From positions 1-64,000 of the forward strand of contig CAYJFZ010000009.1 of the NCBI GenBank assembly GCA_964369975.1: 64,000 nucleotides of DNA, in the 5' to 3' direction. Positions 34,089-42,551 of this stretch are shown one piece after another. The stretch comes from RGIG3102 sp964369975 (GTDB taxonomy: Bacteria; Bacillota; Clostridia; Oscillospirales; Ruminococcaceae). Each line of letters opens with the position of its first letter. Position 1 is the stretch's first letter. The translations under genes and the position numbers were made by a program. Under the pieces are notes generated by a model. It worked only from the letters and a program-made list of their open reading frames with translations. It was not told the origin of the DNA and did not search any database.

Positions 34089-34526
34089 TTATATAAACTT
34101 TTCGCTTTCTAAAACAGCTATTCTATCGCATTCTTCATTTTCTTTATGGCCTGAATGCCCTTTTATCCATACATATTCCATATTATGTTTATCAACTTCT
34201 AAAAGGATTTCTTGCCATAAATCTATATTTAAAGCCTTAGTCTTATCGCTTTTTTTCCAATTATTTTGTTGCCATTTTTTAGCCCAGCCCTTTATTAAAG
34301 AGTCTAAGACATATTTTGAATCGCTTGTTAAAATTACATTACAAGGCTCTTTTAAAGCCTTTAGTGCATATAATACAGCAGATAGCTCCATTCTATTATT
34401 TGTTGTATCTTTTTCGCCGCCACTTATCACTTTTTCATTTTCTAAGTATTTTAATATAGCGCACCAGCCACCAGGCCCCGGATTTCCTTTGCAAGCGCCG
34501 TCTGTATATATATAAACTGTTTTCAT
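34089..34526 (-). CDS. rnhA: ribonuclease HI
   Basis: 145 residues, full-length bacterial RNase HI. The DEDD carboxylates are Asp9 (YIYTDGACKGNPGPGGW), Glu47 (NNRMELSA), Asp69 (ILTSDSKYV) and the Asp in EECDRIA near the C-terminus, with the HSGHKENEECD loop His. It removes RNA from RNA-DNA hybrids such as primers and R-loops. Start has AGAGGATT. Monocistronic on the minus strand, divergent from rnj. Confidence 0.95.
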   Translation of the reverse strand: MKTVYIYTDGACKGNPGPGGWCAILKYLENEKVISGGEKDTTNNRMELSAVLYALKALKEPCNVILTSDSKYVLDSLIKGWAKKWQQNNWKKSDKTKALNIDLWQEILLEVDKHNMEYVWIKGHSGHKENEECDRIAVLESEKFI

Positions 34527-34957
34527 AGAAATAATCCTCTTTATTTTTAATATAATTAATTATACAATAATATGACTAATATGTAAAGAATGCACAAATT
34601 TTCGTTAATATCCTTGACAATATGTCACAAAAAAAGGTAAACTATATATAAAGAGTGTGCAGACACTAACTTGTTTCGTTAAGCATAGAGCATCAAAAGA
34701 TGTTATTTTGCTATTTTTAAATTCAGTAATCGTTTAATTGAAAAAGTTTTATCAGTTTATTGTATTTTGTACATAAACTCTTTTTTGTATTGCAAAATAA
34801 AAGACATAGATTTTAAAGTGCATTTTTTAAATCACTATTTGAATATAAAAAAACAACAGCAAGAAGCCTACTTTTAAAGTGGGCAAATTTAGTATTTATA
34901 AACATAGGTCTTATTAAAGACTCATAACACGAATAAAATTTTATTATCGGAGGTAAA
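34527..34957 (+). other. long 5' leader region of the RNase J gene
   Basis: About 430 bp without a gene. A likely promoter (TTGACA 34614-34619, 18-bp spacer, TAAACT 34638-34643) leaves a leader of about 300 nt. Within it are small hairpins AGTGT / ACACT near 34654 and GCCTACTTT / AAAGTGGGC at 34867-34885. No known riboswitch class was recognised. A long leader would suit autoregulation by the ribonuclease itself, but that is inference. Confidence 0.45.
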
Positions 34958-36700
34958 ATGGACAATCAAAATCAACAAAAACCAAAAAAACAACAACCCA
35001 AAAGAAGATATTATCCTAAGAAAGCAAAGGCTAAAAAGCCAGCAGTAGGTATGCGTATAGTACCACTTGGGGGCTTAAATGAAATAGGAAAAAACATAAC
35101 AGTGTTTGAATGCCAAGAGGATAAAATCATAGTAGACTGTGGTTTATCTTTTCCAGATAGCGAAATGTTTGGAGTAGACTTAGTTATTCCTGACTTTACT
35201 TATGTTAAAGAAAACATTGACTCAATTAAAGGTATAGTAATTACTCACGGGCACGAAGACCATATAGGCTCATTACCATATCTTTTAAAAGAAGTAAAAC
35301 TACCAATATACGCAACAAAACTTACAAAAGGCTTAATTGAAAACAAATTAGAAGAACACTCTTTAAAAGCTCTGACAGAAATTATTGAAATTTCGCCATT
35401 AGACAGGTTGCAATTCGGCTGTATGACAGTTGTGCCAATCCATGTTAATCACTCAATTCCTGATGCAGTAGGTCTTGCTATTGAGTCACCAGCAGGTGTT
35501 GTTATTACAACTGGCGACTTTAAAATTGACTACACTCCGCCACAAGGCAAAACAACCGACCTTGCAACTTTTGCAAAATACGGTGAAGAAGGAGTTTTAG
35601 CTTTATTGTCTGATTCGACTAACGCAGAAAGAAGAGGACATTCAGCGAGTGAAAAAACAGTAGGCGAGAGCTTAGTTCCACTTTTTGAAAGAGCTGTGGG
35701 CAAAAGAATAATGATAGCAACTTTTGCATCAAACCTTTATAGAATTCAGCAAATTTTAGACTTGGCTGTAAAATATAAAAGAAAAGTGGCAGTTTCAGGC
35801 AGAAGTATGGTAAAAAATATTAAAATGGCCTTTGAAATAGGCTATTTAACCGCTCCTGAAAATGTACTTGTAGATGTTGAAAAATTAAAAGATTATGATC
35901 CGGCTCAGTTAGTAATTATTACAACAGGAAGCCAAGGTGAGCCTATGTCAGCCTTATCAAGGATGTCATCTGGATTGCATCGCCAAATCAGTATAAACAA
36001 AAACGACTTTATCATCATTTCAGCTACACCAATTCCGGGTAATGAAAAAATGGTAACAAAGGTTGTAAATGGCTTATTAAAACTTGGCGCAGAAGTAATT
36101 TATGAATCCATGTATGATGTTCATGTATCAGGTCATGCTGCTCAAGATGAATTAAAGTTAATGCTAAACTTAGTAAAACCTAAGTATTTCATCCCTGTTC
36201 ACGGCGAATATAAGCATCTTAAAAAGCACTCTAATATAGCTTTAGCTTGTGGAGTATTGGAAGAAAACATAGTTTTAGGTGATATTGGTGGAGTATTAAA
36301 AATCTCAAAAGACAGTATGGAAGTCCAAGAAAGCGTAACAGCAGGTCAAGTATTAGTTGACGGCTTAGGCGTTGGCGATGTAGGTAGTGTTGTATTAAGA
36401 GATAGAAGACATTTATCGCAAGACGGCTTAGTTGTAGTAGTGTTTACAGTAGATAGCGCAAGTGGTGAATTAGTATCAGGCCCTGACATAGTCTCAAGAG
36501 GTTTTGTCTATGTAAAAGAAAGTGAAACTTTAATAAATGAGGCAAGACAGGCAGCAAGAAATGTTATAAATAAATACTCTAATAATCAGTACAAAGACTG
36601 GATGGTTATAAAAGGAAAAGTTAAAGAGCAAGTATCACATGTTCTATACAGAAAAACAAAAAGGAACCCTATGGTTTTACCTATTGTTATGGAAATTTAA
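34958..36700 (+). CDS. rnj: ribonuclease J
   Basis: 580 residues. A basic, Gln/Lys-rich N-terminal extension (about 30 residues) is followed by the beta-CASP metallo-beta-lactamase core: GGLNEIGKN, the zinc motif HGHEDH near residue 97, SDSTNAE, TTGSQGEP and the HVSGHAAQDEL and PVHGEYKHL histidine motifs, then the C-terminal domain. It has 5'-3' exo- and endonuclease activity in RNA decay and maturation. CGGAGG ribosome site. A single RNase J gene is seen; its extension is longer than in RNase J1 of Bacillus. Followed by a large inverted repeat before gdpP. Confidence 0.94.
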   Translation: MDNQNQQKPKKQQPKRRYYPKKAKAKKPAVGMRIVPLGGLNEIGKNITVFECQEDKIIVDCGLSFPDSEMFGVDLVIPDFTYVKENIDSIKGIVITHGHEDHIGSLPYLLKEVKLPIYATKLTKGLIENKLEEHSLKALTEIIEISPLDRLQFGCMTVVPIHVNHSIPDAVGLAIESPAGVVITTGDFKIDYTPPQGKTTDLATFAKYGEEGVLALLSDSTNAERRGHSASEKTVGESLVPLFERAVGKRIMIATFASNLYRIQQILDLAVKYKRKVAVSGRSMVKNIKMAFEIGYLTAPENVLVDVEKLKDYDPAQLVIITTGSQGEPMSALSRMSSGLHRQISINKNDFIIISATPIPGNEKMVTKVVNGLLKLGAEVIYESMYDVHVSGHAAQDELKLMLNLVKPKYFIPVHGEYKHLKKHSNIALACGVLEENIVLGDIGGVLKISKDSMEVQESVTAGQVLVDGLGVGDVGSVVLRDRRHLSQDGLVVVVFTVDSASGELVSGPDIVSRGFVYVKESETLINEARQAARNVINKYSNNQYKDWMVIKGKVKEQVSHVLYRKTKRNPMVLPIVMEI

Positions 36701-36733
36701 AATTATATATTAAAATATCTTGATAAACTTATA

Positions 36734-36797
36734 GTAAAGTTGTATTATAATAAAGTGAGTAGTAAATTTACCCACTCGATTTATAATACAACTTTAC
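36734..36797. repeat. large inverted repeat between rnj and gdpP
   Basis: Perfect 17-bp arms GTAAAGTTGTATTATAA (36734-36750) and TTATAATACAACTTTAC (36781-36797) around a 30-bp centre that is itself nearly palindromic (GAGT-x-GTAAATTTAC-x-CACTC). As RNA it forms a long rod-like hairpin. There is no T run, so it is not a standard terminator. Confidence 0.75.
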
Positions 36798-36839
36798 AAA
36801 TATAAATAAACCTTTTAAAGGTTATAAAGGAAATAATTT

Positions 36840-38786
36840 ATGAAAAATAAACATATTTCGCACGAGGTAATAATAGCAATACTATTGTTTATATCAATAG
36901 CTTCATTAGTCGCTGTTGCTAATTTAGATTTTACAATTTTTATAATTGTATTTATCCTATTTTTAATAGCGAGTTTTTTAATAGCTATGAATGCTAAAAA
37001 TGTTAAAAAAATAATAAGGGAAATTTTCAACGGTGAAAATGCGATAAACTCATCGCAAAACATAAGTTTTGAAAACTTAAACATTCCGGTGATGGTAGCG
37101 AATAGAACTATCATTTTATGGTATAATACTGCTTTTAAAAAAGAATTTTTAGAAGATGAAAATCTATTTTTTGTATCTACAAAAAGGATATTTAAAAATT
37201 TAGATAAAGAAAAATGCTCAAAAGAAAATGGGCAAAGTATAACAATAGCTAATAAAAAATACACCGTACATTCATCTTTTACAAATCAAAAAGAAGATTT
37301 ATATGTAGCATATTTTATCAATGACACTGTTTTAAAAGAGCAGGCAAGTGAGTATCTTTTAACAAAGCCTGTTGTATTTAGTATAGTTTTGGATACTTAT
37401 GATGAAGTATTAAAAGAAGTAAAGGATACAACAAGAGCTGTAATTTTAGCAAACATCGATAAGATAATTGAAGATTTTACAAGCACTTATCATGGCGTTT
37501 GGACAAAGCTTGGAACAAGTAGATACAATATAGTAATAGAAGAAAGATACTATGAGAAAATTTTAAATTCAAAATTTGATATACTTAATAAAGTAAGAAA
37601 TATAAGCGAAGAACATAGCGTTACCTTATCAATAGGTGTAGGAAGAAGCGAGAAAAGTTTTCTGCAAAATTCAGAGCTATCAAGACAGGCTCTTGATATG
37701 GCCTTGGGTAGAGGTGGCGACCAGGCCGTTATTAAAAGTGGTGAAGAATTCACCTTCTTTGGCGGAGTTATGCCGAGCGTTGAAAAAAGAAGTAGAGTTA
37801 GAAGCCGTATAATTGCAAACACTTTAAAAGATTTAATAAATAAAAGTGAGATAACTTTCATCATGGGTCATAAAATGAGTGACTTAGATGCAATAGGCTC
37901 AGCCTTAGGCGTCTATGCAGCTGTTGAAAGCTGTGGGCAAAAAGGCTATATAGTAGTTAATGAAGATGCAACAGTAGCACAAAATTTAATTGATAAAGTT
38001 AAAAATACTTTTGCTGATAAAGAAATATTTATAACTCCTGAAAGAGCCCTTGAAATGGCAAGGAGAAGTAGCTTATTAGTAGTAGTTGACTGCCATACTC
38101 AAAAAATGAGTGAGCTTGGGCAGTTAGCTGAAATATGTGAAAGGGCAGTTATAATAGACCATCACAGAAGATTAGTAGATGAAATTATAAAATCAGTCGT
38201 TTCATACCACGAGCCTTATGCTTCTTCTGCAAGTGAATTAGTAACAGAATTAATCCAATACATCTTCCCACAATCCTATGATATGTCACCTGTTTATGCA
38301 GATGCTTTGTTATCAGGAATAATGCTTGATACAAGACATTTCTCAGAGCAATGTGGGGTAAGAACTTTTGAAGCAGCGGCATATTTAAGAAGACAAGGCG
38401 CTTCAACAGCAAATGTTTTAAGGCTGTTTTCAGTATCAAAAGAATTGTACGATGCAAAGGCAAATATAGTAAGAAAAGCAAGCTTATATAATGGGATAGC
38501 CATTTCTTTAAATGAAGAATTAGATGAAGAAATGATGATAGCAATCCCTCAAGCAGCTAACGACTTATTAGGAATAACAGATATAGATGCCTCGATAGTT
38601 GCTGTTAAAATTAAGGATAGAATTAACATTTCAGCAAGGAGTTTAGGCAGTGTAAATGTTCAAGTATTAATGGAAGAAATAGGCGGGGGCGGCCATTTAA
38701 CTATGGCAGGAGCACAGCTTTACAATACTTCGTTAGAACAAGCCAGCGAATTAATAAAGCAAAGTATTAACAAACACAAGGAGTAA
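36840..38786 (+). CDS. gdpP: GdpP-type cyclic-di-AMP phosphodiesterase
   Basis: 648 residues in GdpP/YybT order. Two N-terminal membrane helices (about 8-50), a PAS-like domain (about 75-150), a degenerate GGDEF domain (about 170-305, with GRGGDQAV), then DHH (GHKMSDLDAIGSA near 345, VVDCHTQ, IIDHHRR) and DHHA1 with GGGGHLTMAGAQ. It degrades cyclic di-AMP to pApA, controlling K+ and osmolyte balance and cell-wall stress. First gene of the operon gdpP-rplI-dnaB-tilS-hpt-ftsH; rplI starts 3 bp after its stop. Ribosome site AAAGGAA. Confidence 0.93.
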   Translation: MKNKHISHEVIIAILLFISIASLVAVANLDFTIFIIVFILFLIASFLIAMNAKNVKKIIREIFNGENAINSSQNISFENLNIPVMVANRTIILWYNTAFKKEFLEDENLFFVSTKRIFKNLDKEKCSKENGQSITIANKKYTVHSSFTNQKEDLYVAYFINDTVLKEQASEYLLTKPVVFSIVLDTYDEVLKEVKDTTRAVILANIDKIIEDFTSTYHGVWTKLGTSRYNIVIEERYYEKILNSKFDILNKVRNISEEHSVTLSIGVGRSEKSFLQNSELSRQALDMALGRGGDQAVIKSGEEFTFFGGVMPSVEKRSRVRSRIIANTLKDLINKSEITFIMGHKMSDLDAIGSALGVYAAVESCGQKGYIVVNEDATVAQNLIDKVKNTFADKEIFITPERALEMARRSSLLVVVDCHTQKMSELGQLAEICERAVIIDHHRRLVDEIIKSVVSYHEPYASSASELVTELIQYIFPQSYDMSPVYADALLSGIMLDTRHFSEQCGVRTFEAAAYLRRQGASTANVLRLFSVSKELYDAKANIVRKASLYNGIAISLNEELDEEMMIAIPQAANDLLGITDIDASIVAVKIKDRINISARSLGSVNVQVLMEEIGGGGHLTMAGAQLYNTSLEQASELIKQSINKHKE

Positions 38787-38789
38787 AAA

Positions 38790-39230
38790 ATGAAAGTTAT
38801 ATTATTACAAGATATTAAAGACTTAGGCAAAAAAGATACAATAGTGAGTGTTTCAGACGGCTATGCAAGAAACTTCTTATTCCCAAGAAAACTTGCAAAA
38901 GAAGCAACAGAAGGCGCTGTAAAAGATGTAAAAATTAAGGAAAGCGCAAAAGAACACCATAAACAAGAAGAAATAAAAGCAGCTAATGAATTAAAAGAAA
39001 TAGTAGATGAAAAAATCATCACAATAAAAGCAAAGGCAGGCAAAGAAGGCAAACTCTTCGGCGCTGTTACTACAAAAGATGTAGCTGTAGCTATTAAAGA
39101 GCAATTAAAAGTAGATATTGATAAGAAAAAACTTAATATGAATGATATTAAATCTTTTGGTAGTTTTTCTTGTGTAGTAAAAATATACCCTCAAATTCAA
39201 GGAACAATAACTGTAAAAGTAGAGGAATAA
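38790..39230 (+). CDS. rplI: 50S ribosomal protein L9
   Basis: 146 residues, full length. Signature MKVILLQDIKDLGKKDTIVSVSDGYARNFLFPRKLA, then the long connecting helix and C-terminal domain beginning GKEGKLFGAVTTKDVA. It is a structural protein near the L1 stalk of the large subunit that helps reading-frame maintenance. Linked to gdpP upstream (3 bp) and dnaB downstream (1 bp), the usual Firmicute order. Ribosome site CAAGGAG. Confidence 0.97.
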   Translation: MKVILLQDIKDLGKKDTIVSVSDGYARNFLFPRKLAKEATEGAVKDVKIKESAKEHHKQEEIKAANELKEIVDEKIITIKAKAGKEGKLFGAVTTKDVAVAIKEQLKVDIDKKKLNMNDIKSFGSFSCVVKIYPQIQGTITVKVEE

Positions 39231-39231
39231 A

Positions 39232-40620
39232 ATGGATAAGATAAATTCTCAATTAGAAGCAGCAGGGATTGTAGAAATGCCTTTTTCTACAAGTACTGAG
39301 CTTGCAATTATTGGCGCCTGCGTGCTTGACCCGAATTTAATACCTACCATAATCGAACAAGTTAGAAGTGAATACTTTTATCATAGAGAAAATAAAATGA
39401 TTTTTACAGAAGTTCATAAGTTGTTTATGATGAGTATCCCTTGCGATTTAATAACCTTGCTTGAAGCGATAATGACAGCGGGTGTTTTTAGCGATGAGCA
39501 AACAGCGAAAGAATACTTAAACAGAGCCGCTGAAACTATGCCGAGTTTATCCAATATTAATTATTACACAAATATATTAAAAGATAGATTTTTAGTAAGG
39601 CAGTTAATAGATACCTCTTATGAAACTTTAAGACAAACTCAAGAGGGCATTGATTCTGAACTACTTTTAGAGTCAGCAGAACAAAGGATATATGAATTAA
39701 GGCAAGGCAGAGATAATATAAGCCTAAAGCATATAAGTCAGGCAGTTGCGGCAAGTTTTGATAGACTATCAAAAATGGCAGGCGGCGAAAGAGAAAAATA
39801 CTTAGGTGTAAAAACTCATTTTGAATACTTAGATGCAAAACTTACAGGTATGGGAGGGGGCGATTTTATTATCGTTGCAGCCCGTCCTGGTATGGGTAAG
39901 ACAAGTTTTGCTATTAATATAGCTACGAATGTTGCAAGTGTTAATAAAATACCAGTTGCTATTTTTTCTTTAGAGATGTCGAATGAGCAGTTAAGTGAGA
40001 GGATAATGTCATCTGAGGCATTAATTGACTCAAACGATATACATTCAGGTAATATTAAAGAAAACCAGTGGGAAGCAATAGGTGAAGTAGCCGGTAGAAT
40101 TTCAGATATGCCGATATACATTGATGACTCATCAAGTATAACAGTCTCTGAAATGAAAGCAAAAATTAGAAAGCTAAATCAAGACCCACAAAAAGACAAC
40201 ATAGGCCTTATTGTAATTGACTACATTCAGCTTATGAGCTCAGGCAAAAGAACAGAGAGCAGGGTGCAAGAAGTTAGTGAAATTACTCGTAATTTAAAAG
40301 TAATGGCAAAAGAATTAAATGTGCCTGTAATAGCATTAAGTCAGCTTTCAAGGAGTGCAGAAAAAGGAACAGGTAAAGACTCTCGCCCTCAATTATCAGA
40401 TTTAAGAGATTCAGGCTCTATTGAGCAAGATGCTGATGTAGTAATGTTTTTATATAGAGAAGGTTATTACTCACAGTCCCCTGAAGTAGTGCAAACTCAA
40501 GCTGAATGTATAATAGCTAAAAATAGACATGGTGAGACTGGCAAGGTATACATTGGCTGGGATGGCGCACATACAAGGTTTTACAATATTGATTATGTAC
40601 ACAAAGAAGATGATGAATAA
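39232..40620 (+). CDS. dnaB: replicative DNA helicase DnaB/DnaC
   Basis: 462 residues. N-terminal helicase-loader domain (PFSTSTELAIIGACVLDP), linker, RecA-like motor with Walker A ARPGMGKTSFA near residue 217, SLEMSNEQLSERIMSSE, Walker B LIVIDYIQLM and KNRHGETG near the end. It is the hexameric fork helicase. It starts 1 bp after rplI, and tilS begins inside its last codons. No intein or other insertion is present. Confidence 0.96.
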   Translation: MDKINSQLEAAGIVEMPFSTSTELAIIGACVLDPNLIPTIIEQVRSEYFYHRENKMIFTEVHKLFMMSIPCDLITLLEAIMTAGVFSDEQTAKEYLNRAAETMPSLSNINYYTNILKDRFLVRQLIDTSYETLRQTQEGIDSELLLESAEQRIYELRQGRDNISLKHISQAVAASFDRLSKMAGGEREKYLGVKTHFEYLDAKLTGMGGGDFIIVAARPGMGKTSFAINIATNVASVNKIPVAIFSLEMSNEQLSERIMSSEALIDSNDIHSGNIKENQWEAIGEVAGRISDMPIYIDDSSSITVSEMKAKIRKLNQDPQKDNIGLIVIDYIQLMSSGKRTESRVQEVSEITRNLKVMAKELNVPVIALSQLSRSAEKGTGKDSRPQLSDLRDSGSIEQDADVVMFLYREGYYSQSPEVVQTQAECIIAKNRHGETGKVYIGWDGAHTRFYNIDYVHKEDDE

Positions 40621-41953
40621 AATCAAAAACACAATAACAGAATATAATATGATTAAAAAAGGTGATACAGTGGCAGTATGCTTATCCGGTGGTGCGGATA
40701 GCATGGCACTGTTTCACTTTCTATGTAATGAAAAAGAAAATTTACAAATAAACTTATTCGCTATTCATATAAATCATGGACTTAGAAAAGAAAGTGAAGA
40801 TGAAGAAAAATTCATAAAGGAATATTGCGAAAATAAAAATATAAAATGCTATATTCATAAAGCCTTTATGAATGATGAAAAAAAGCCACAAGGCTTATCT
40901 GTTGAAACTTGGGCAAGAAAAGTGCGATATGATTACTTTCATAAAATCCAAAATGAAACAAATTGTATTTTGGCAACAGCCCATACCTTAAGCGATAATA
41001 GCGAAACAGTGCTTTTTAATTTAGCAAGGGGTAGTAATATAAAAGGCTTAAAAGGAATATCACCTGTAAGAGATGGAATAATTCGCCCCTTAATTAATAT
41101 TACAAGGGCTGAAGTAGAAAACTATTGCAAAGAAAATGATGTTTTTTATGTAAACGATTTAACAAATTATGAAACAATTTACTCAAGAAATAAAATCCGC
41201 TTAGAAGTAATTCCAGTTTTAAAACAAATAAATCCGGCCTTTGAAAATGGTATAAATAATTTTACAAAAGAAATGGATGAAACAAACACATTTTTAACTC
41301 AATTAAGTGATAATCTTTACAATAAATCAATAAAAGAAGATTATTTTTTAATAGAAGAAATTTTAAAAGCTGATAAGGTGATTATTAAGAATTTTCTAAG
41401 AAATATTTTAGAAAACTTAGATTGCTTAAGCTATGAAAACATACAAAGTATTTATAATGCTATAATAAAAAATACTCGATATAAAAAACAGTTAAAAACA
41501 AGTCTTTTTTGCCATATTAAAGATGGTAAATTATTTTTTAAAGAAAAAATAGATATTAAGAAAAATACACAGGAAAAGACAGTAGTTTTTGATGAAATTA
41601 TACAATTTAATGATAAAAAATTCATTTTTACAATAATTAATAAAGAAGATATTGAAAGTTTTGAGAAAAGTAACAAAAACACATTTAATTATTATGTAAA
41701 TTATGATAAAATAAATAGCAAGCTAAAATTAAGAACAAGAAGAGAAAATGATAAAATCACTCTTAAAAAACGAAAAGTGACAAAACCTATAAAAAAATTA
41801 TTTATTGAGGATAAAATCCCTTTAGAAAAAAGAGAAAGCTTTACAATTTTAGCTTCTTGTGAAGATGTAATTTGGATTGATAAATACGAGGAAAATCTAA
41901 AGTACACACTGCAAGAAGATGCAAAAGAAGTTTTAGTGATAAGTATAGTTTAA
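40613..41953 (+). CDS. tilS: tRNA(Ile)-lysidine synthase
   Basis: 446 residues. N-terminal PP-loop with CLSGGADSMALFH, then IHINHGLRKESEDEE, ATAHTLSDNSETVLFNLARGSNIKGLKGI, and a C-terminal TilS domain (LRTRRENDKITLKKRKVTKPIKKLFIEDKIP). It converts C34 of the AUA-reading tRNA-Ile to lysidine. The start is placed at the second of two adjacent ATG codons (40610 or 40613), overlapping the dnaB stop, with AAAGAAG as ribosome site. Classic tilS-hpt-ftsH order follows. Confidence 0.93.
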   Translation: MNKIKNTITEYNMIKKGDTVAVCLSGGADSMALFHFLCNEKENLQINLFAIHINHGLRKESEDEEKFIKEYCENKNIKCYIHKAFMNDEKKPQGLSVETWARKVRYDYFHKIQNETNCILATAHTLSDNSETVLFNLARGSNIKGLKGISPVRDGIIRPLINITRAEVENYCKENDVFYVNDLTNYETIYSRNKIRLEVIPVLKQINPAFENGINNFTKEMDETNTFLTQLSDNLYNKSIKEDYFLIEEILKADKVIIKNFLRNILENLDCLSYENIQSIYNAIIKNTRYKKQLKTSLFCHIKDGKLFFKEKIDIKKNTQEKTVVFDEIIQFNDKKFIFTIINKEDIESFEKSNKNTFNYYVNYDKINSKLKLRTRRENDKITLKKRKVTKPIKKLFIEDKIPLEKRESFTILASCEDVIWIDKYEENLKYTLQEDAKEVLVISIV

Positions 41954-41977
41954 AAAATAGTAAAAGAGGAAGAATAT

Positions 41978-42514
41978 ATGCAAAAGGATATTAAAGAGAT
42001 ACTTCTTACAAAAGAAGAAATCGATGAAATTATTAAAAAATTAGGCGAAGAAATCACAAATGACTACAAAGAAAAAGACCTACTTTTAATTACAATTTTA
42101 AAAGGTGCAGTAGTTTTCTTATCAGATGTATTAAGAGAAATTAAATGCCACTGTGAAATTGATTTTATGGTAGTGTCATCTTATGGTGCATCGACTCAAT
42201 CCTCAGGCAATGTAAAAATCATAAAAGATATAGATATTAATTTAGAAAATAAAGATGTTTTAATAATTGAGGATATATTAGACTCAGGCAATACTCTAAG
42301 CTCGATTGTGGAAATTTTAAAAACAAGAAATCCAAAAAGCATTGAAATTTGCACCTTTTTAGACAAGCCGACAAGAAGGCTAAAGCCAGTAGCTGCAAAA
42401 TACATAGGAAAAGAAATTCCTGATGAGTTTGTAGTAGGCTATGGCCTTGATTTCAGTGAAAAATATAGGAACCTACCTTTTGTAGGTGTTTTAGACCCTA
42501 AAGCATATTCTTAA
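41978..42514 (+). CDS. hpt: hypoxanthine phosphoribosyltransferase
   Basis: 178 residues, full length. PRPP-binding motif VLIIEDILDSGNTLSSI near residue 90-106, SSYGASTQSSGNVKIIKD before it, and the GYGLDFSEKYRNLPFVGVL tail typical of HGPRT. It salvages hypoxanthine and guanine to IMP and GMP. Ribosome site AGAGGAAG. It sits between tilS and ftsH as in most Firmicutes. Confidence 0.96.
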   Translation: MQKDIKEILLTKEEIDEIIKKLGEEITNDYKEKDLLLITILKGAVVFLSDVLREIKCHCEIDFMVVSSYGASTQSSGNVKIIKDIDINLENKDVLIIEDILDSGNTLSSIVEILKTRNPKSIEICTFLDKPTRRLKPVAAKYIGKEIPDEFVVGYGLDFSEKYRNLPFVGVLDPKAYS

Positions 42515-42551
42515 AATAAAATATAAATTAAAATAAAAAGGAGCTGATGAC

